Source: Euonymus europaeus
Lineage: Eukaryota > Streptophyta > Magnoliopsida > Celastrales > Celastraceae
Reading direction: 5' to 3'
Assembly (NCBI GenBank): GCA_963580455.1
Contig: OY756972.1
Span: 9,129,001-9,193,000 of the forward strand
DNA: 64,000 bases
The position numbers were made by a program, and so were the translations under genes. The notes beneath the pieces were generated by a model that was not told the origin of the DNA, ran no database searches, and saw only the letters and a list, made by a program, of their open reading frames with translations. Shown in pieces: positions 60,716 to 64,000 of the stretch (positions are counted from its first letter, which is position 1; every line of letters begins with the position of its first letter).

Positions 60716-60842
60716 GCGGGCCCACTATCCTGGTGGGGCCCACTTATCCTCCGGTGGGACCCACTATCCTGGTGGGGCCCACCTATCCTCTCATGGGGCC
60801 CACTTATCCTTTTGTGGGCGCATATCCATTGGTGGGGCCCAC
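60716..60842. repeat. Array of GTGGGGCCCAC palindromes
   Basis: Full or near palindromes begin at 60716, 60733, 60754, 60772, 60793 and 60832, with a degraded one at 60814, separated by 'tatcct' linkers at 17-21 bp spacing. GTGGGNCC and GGNCCCAC match the class I TCP factor binding consensus. Confidence 0.85.
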
Positions 60843-61908
60843 CTCCTGATGTTTGGTTTTTTTCTCGAGAGTCCGGATAGGACTTCATTATGATGATCTT
60901 TTATGATTTGTGAGATTATGGAGGGATGATTTGTAGAGCGTGGGACCCACATCGGGCGACCCAGCTTACTGGATGATTTATCGATGGTTTCGATCGGGTA
61001 CGTACCTGGAGACCGGATTGAGGTGAGGTACATCCTAGGGGACGCTCTTCGATGTAGGCGATGCTATCGAGTACCTGATGTAGGCTCGATCCTCATCCAA
61101 TCTGGGGAGTACCTGGACTGGGAGACACCTTGCGGGGATCAGGGTGGGTCCAGGGGAGGATTTTCTGTTGTTATGTGGATATGAGTTGATACGGATTTGT
61201 GTTGATACGGATTTGAGTTGATATGGATTTGAGTTGGATTATGATTGAGTACTGATTTGAGAGTTGTACTTGAGGATGGTAGTGGTGGAGCCTACTCGGT
61301 ATCTACCCTACGGATTGACTGATTTTTGATGAGATTTGATGTGTATCATTTATGGTTTCTCTGTATGTATTCTATATCTTACAGACTTTCTTACTTTATC
61401 TCGGATTTACTGGAGTTCGGTGATACGGGAGTGTATCACTATTTGAGTTTCTGTTCATTTCACATACATCTTGAGTTTTACTTTCCGTTTATTCTGATGA
61501 TTGATATTCCTCTATATCCCTACTGAGCTTTGTGGCTCATCCCTTTCATTCACATGATTTCAGGTGAGATAGCCGGAGTGGATGATCAGTGCAGGGATGC
61601 GTGAGGCGTGATGTAGCTGGTGTGGGGATGTTGTGTCTGTCTTCAGCATCTGTTTTTCGTATTTATGATATTTGGATTTTTCCGTTGTAGACTCTGGATT
61701 GAAGATTACATTATGTTTGGAGTATTTGGGATTATGGTTGAGATTTATATATATATATATATATATGTGTGTGAGATTACTTATGTAGTGTTTGGGTAGC
61801 TTGGGGTGTAAATCCGGTTCGGGGAACGGAGGAGTTCCCTGCCGGTCACGTCTCTGGGATTCATGGGTGTTCATCTGCACCTATCTGGGAGAGGGGCGTG
61901 ACAATCGA

Positions 61909-62746
61909 TGACTCGATTGTACAACTTGACTCAGTGTATGCTTCAAACTAAATCAACCATCCAATGATGATTTGTATTGCTCTTGACTCCTTCAAGAGAC
62001 TTTGTTGTGGATGTAAGATCCATGTAACCTTAAGTAACCAGAGCAGCAGGTTATACCAAAAGTGCAGAACTTGTCCTTCTTCTTCCTTAACTAGATCAGT
62101 CTTGAGAAGGATGACCGAACAACACTCAATCACGTAACTCACATTCTCTCTTGATTAATACATACATGACACTCTCATAGATCACTCAAAGAGAATGGAA
62201 TAACAAAATACTCGAAGCGCTCAAATACAGGATCTCTCAAAAACACAATATTACTCTCCAAGCTTCAGTCTTTCAACTCTATTGGTTGTCTCCTTACATA
62301 GACGTCTAGCTGGTGTTGAGATTAATATGAAAATTGATCATAATTATGTTAAAAAGATAATAAACAACCTGGATTGAAAGAATCGATAGAGAAATTTATC
62401 CCAATAAAAATAATCCAGATAATATATGCCAAAATAATAAGAGTTCATATTTTATCGAACACCCATCCCATAGAAAGTGCATTCTAATCTCAACACCTCA
62501 ATTGATATCTGATTTAGGAATTCATTGTAATCACAATCACCTGAGAGTTATCTCCTAATTAGGATAAAAAGCAAAACAATTAAAACTATAAAAAATGTAT
62601 ACCAGAGTCCTTATATACTTAGAGTTCTAACCATCATTGAACATAAATCAGTTCAGGTAACGTAGAGCCTACATGGTAAACTTACCTATAGGTATATCCA
62701 ATATTATCACCCAAGTGGCACCTAGCTTAGGATATGTATCCTAACA
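61909..62746 (-). mobile_element. Ty1/copia-like LTR, minus strand, left edge uncertain
   Basis: The right border 'ggatatgtatcctaaca' followed by 'atctctcccttgat' reads on the minus strand as a purine tract then TGTTAGGATA, the usual copia 3' LTR start. The left border was not identified. Confidence 0.45.
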
Positions 62747-62760
62747 ATCTCTCCCTTGAT
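62747..62760 (-). other. Polypurine tract of the copia-like element
   Basis: On the minus strand 'atcaagggagagat' directly precedes the presumed 3' LTR. Further G-rich purine runs upstream ('tgagggggagag' near 62812 and 'tgagggggag' near 62884) are typical of copia 3' regions. Confidence 0.5.
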
Positions 62761-63230
62761 AAAAACACTCATTCTTACCAGTCATATCTAGAACCTATAG
62801 TTTGGAAAAACTCTCCCCCTCAAAAATAGAATAAGAATTGTACTCCATCGCAAGTAGACACTTACTCCACTAAATTCACTAACTCCCCCTCAATGAACTT
62901 AACATCCTACAATGCATGCCAAAATAATCAAATCAACAGACCTACATGTCATCAAAGCAGTGCATATATATATATATATATATCTAGCAAACAGCAGAAA
63001 ACACCAAGCACCATCAATAGAGACAAAAAAACACATGCATAACCAAGATTCAAAGTTGTTCACAAATTATCCAAAGCCAACAAAAAAAACATGCATAACC
63101 AAGATTCAAAGTTGTTCACAAATTATTTTGAGCCAAACCAAACACTATTAATAACCAGGAACAAAAACACTTTAAATAACTAAAAACAATGTCCCAAAAA
63201 ACAGTCCACAAAATTCATCTACCCCTTATT
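62761..63230. other. Noncoding 3' region of the copia-like element
   Basis: Contains a TA microsatellite (62946-62965) and a ~60-bp tandem duplication, 'aaaacatgcataaccaagat' / 'acacatgcataaccaagatt' near 63030 and 63088. No gene. Confidence 0.5.
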
Positions 63231-63630
63231 TTTTAGGCTTACAAGTATCAACGAGGATGCCTAGTAGCACGGGCCTTGAAACCATTCAGAATCTCATCAC
63301 ATTCAATGATGCTCCTTTGCATGGTCTGTATGCGGCCACGAATGTCAACATGATGAATTCCTTCACGCTCAATTCCATGATCAACAATTCCATGAGATAC
63401 TCCATATTAGAAGCAAGCAGAAACTTTTAATTCTTCAACTCAGTGAAAAGAAACTTTCTCTCCGTGCTGAGAGCCGTAGACACAAAGTTCTCGAAATAGA
63501 CAGTCTCAACATCAGGATCAAGGAAACGACGAACCAGAGCTCCTTATTTCGCCTTTGATTTCTTGACTATCATAATTTTTAAACTAGAACCAAAGCTTCT
63601 AGTGAGACACTTTCGTGAAGCCATGTAAGA
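63231..63630 (-). pseudogene. Broken ORF, minus strand, family unknown
   Basis: Minus-strand reading gives 'ALVRRFLDPDVETVYFENFV' then, after a stop and frame change, 'GIHHVDIRGRIQTMQRSIIE' and 'CDEILNGFKARATRHPR' before a TGA near 63250. This looks like a decayed protein C-terminus, possibly a transposon-encoded protein. I cannot name the family. Confidence 0.35.
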
Positions 63631-64000
63631 TAAAAATAAGAGAAACGAAACATGAACATAAAGCATAATGCGTGACTCCTCGTGAGGTTACACAGCAGCT
63701 TAGTTCTTCCTTGACTTCTATTATCAAATAAATATTCCTCCCTAGATCATTGCTAGGACATCCCAGATACATAAAAACACATAACACAGCTTACAAAAAA
63801 AAAAAAAAAAACTAGACAATCAAGAGAAATTAGTATCATGGATGGAATTTCCAGATTTGATATTCTTAATTGAATGAAATAATACATAGAAAGAGAGATT
63901 GACCATAAGATGTGATCAAGAAATGGACTTACTACTCCCTTGTTCCTTGAAATCTGATACATGGTATTGTTCATGAGCTGTGTGTGAATCTCCAAAACTT
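63631..64000. other. Unassigned DNA to the window end
   Basis: AT-rich with a poly-A run at 63794-63811. No gene or repeat end recognised. Confidence 0.3.

Larger units (their letters stand above)
59607..61903 (+). mobile_element. Solo gypsy LTR (2297 bp), plus strand, a distinct subfamily
   Basis: Starts 'tgtaatatcccgaacccaaa', ends 'gagaggggcgtgaca', and is flanked by the perfect duplication ATCGA (59602-59606 and 61904-61908). It shares overall design with the other gypsy LTRs ('ccctactgagctttgtggctc' near 61518) but differs in sequence. It carries a TTGAC repeat region (60188-60435) and a GTGGGGCCCAC array (60716-60842). No coding region. Confidence 0.95.

Noticed and set aside
60599..60893. 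Open frames rich in Trp, Gly and Pro
   Set aside because: They come from translation of the GTGGGGCCCAC array; repeat structure explains them better than coding.

Overview
The window is repeat-rich nuclear DNA from a flowering plant, probably a dicot; the species cannot be named from it. The evidence is nested Ty3/gypsy LTR retrotransposons of two plant lineages (Tekay-type chromovirus with a C-terminal chromodomain, and Tat-type with a second RNase H), a plant PIF/Harbinger transposase relic, and one split gene with plant-like introns encoding a c-Myc-binding-protein (MYCBP/AMY-1) homologue. No bacterial features, rRNA, tRNA or CRISPR array were recognised.

Layout. 1-993: 3' part of a gypsy LTR. 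994-4880: decayed repeat DNA. 4880-~21900: an old Tat-type element on the minus strand (protease region at low coordinates, gag and primer-binding site near 19.3-20.4 kb), broken by a minus-strand solo LTR (6389-8347) and a complete plus-strand Tekay-type element (9352-18190, 5-bp target duplication GAGGA). ~21.9-25 kb: another LTR and a 95-bp tandem repeat. 25585-28780: the five-exon MYCBP-like gene, the only clear host gene. 28.8-32 kb: AT-rich DNA. 32.1-33.3 kb: a roughly 200-bp tandem repeat whose third unit carries a Tat-like solo LTR. 33.3-39.3 kb: a plus-strand gypsy LTR split by a partial minus-strand LTR and a Harbinger transposase relic. 39.3-41.5 kb: 58-bp and 37-bp tandem repeats and a pyrimidine-rich block. 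41.5-52.9 kb: a minus-strand gypsy LTR with a young, nearly intact Tat-type element inside it (42406-51585). 53-62 kb: decayed Tat/Athila-like LTR pieces and two solo LTRs with perfect target duplications (56953-59028 and 59607-61903). 62-64 kb: end of a Ty1/copia-like element.

The most informative unit is the Tat-type element at 42406-51585. Its 447-bp LTRs differ at two positions. Gag-protease-RT-RNase H-archaeal-type RNase H-integrase lies in one minus-strand frame broken by a single TAG. An oppositely oriented, apparently three-exon gene (43211-45278) could encode a 633-residue protein of unknown role. Extra ORFs in Tat elements are known, but this one has intact exons, in-phase predicted introns and its own TATA-like box.

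Other notable points: 20 W-box hexamers in about 235 bp and an array of palindromic TCP-like sites inside one solo LTR; palindromic modules that differ from copy to copy at one position in related LTRs; and specific inactivating lesions in the Tekay element (protease Asp to Asn, loss of RT motif A, several stops). All homology statements come from motif recognition without database searches.
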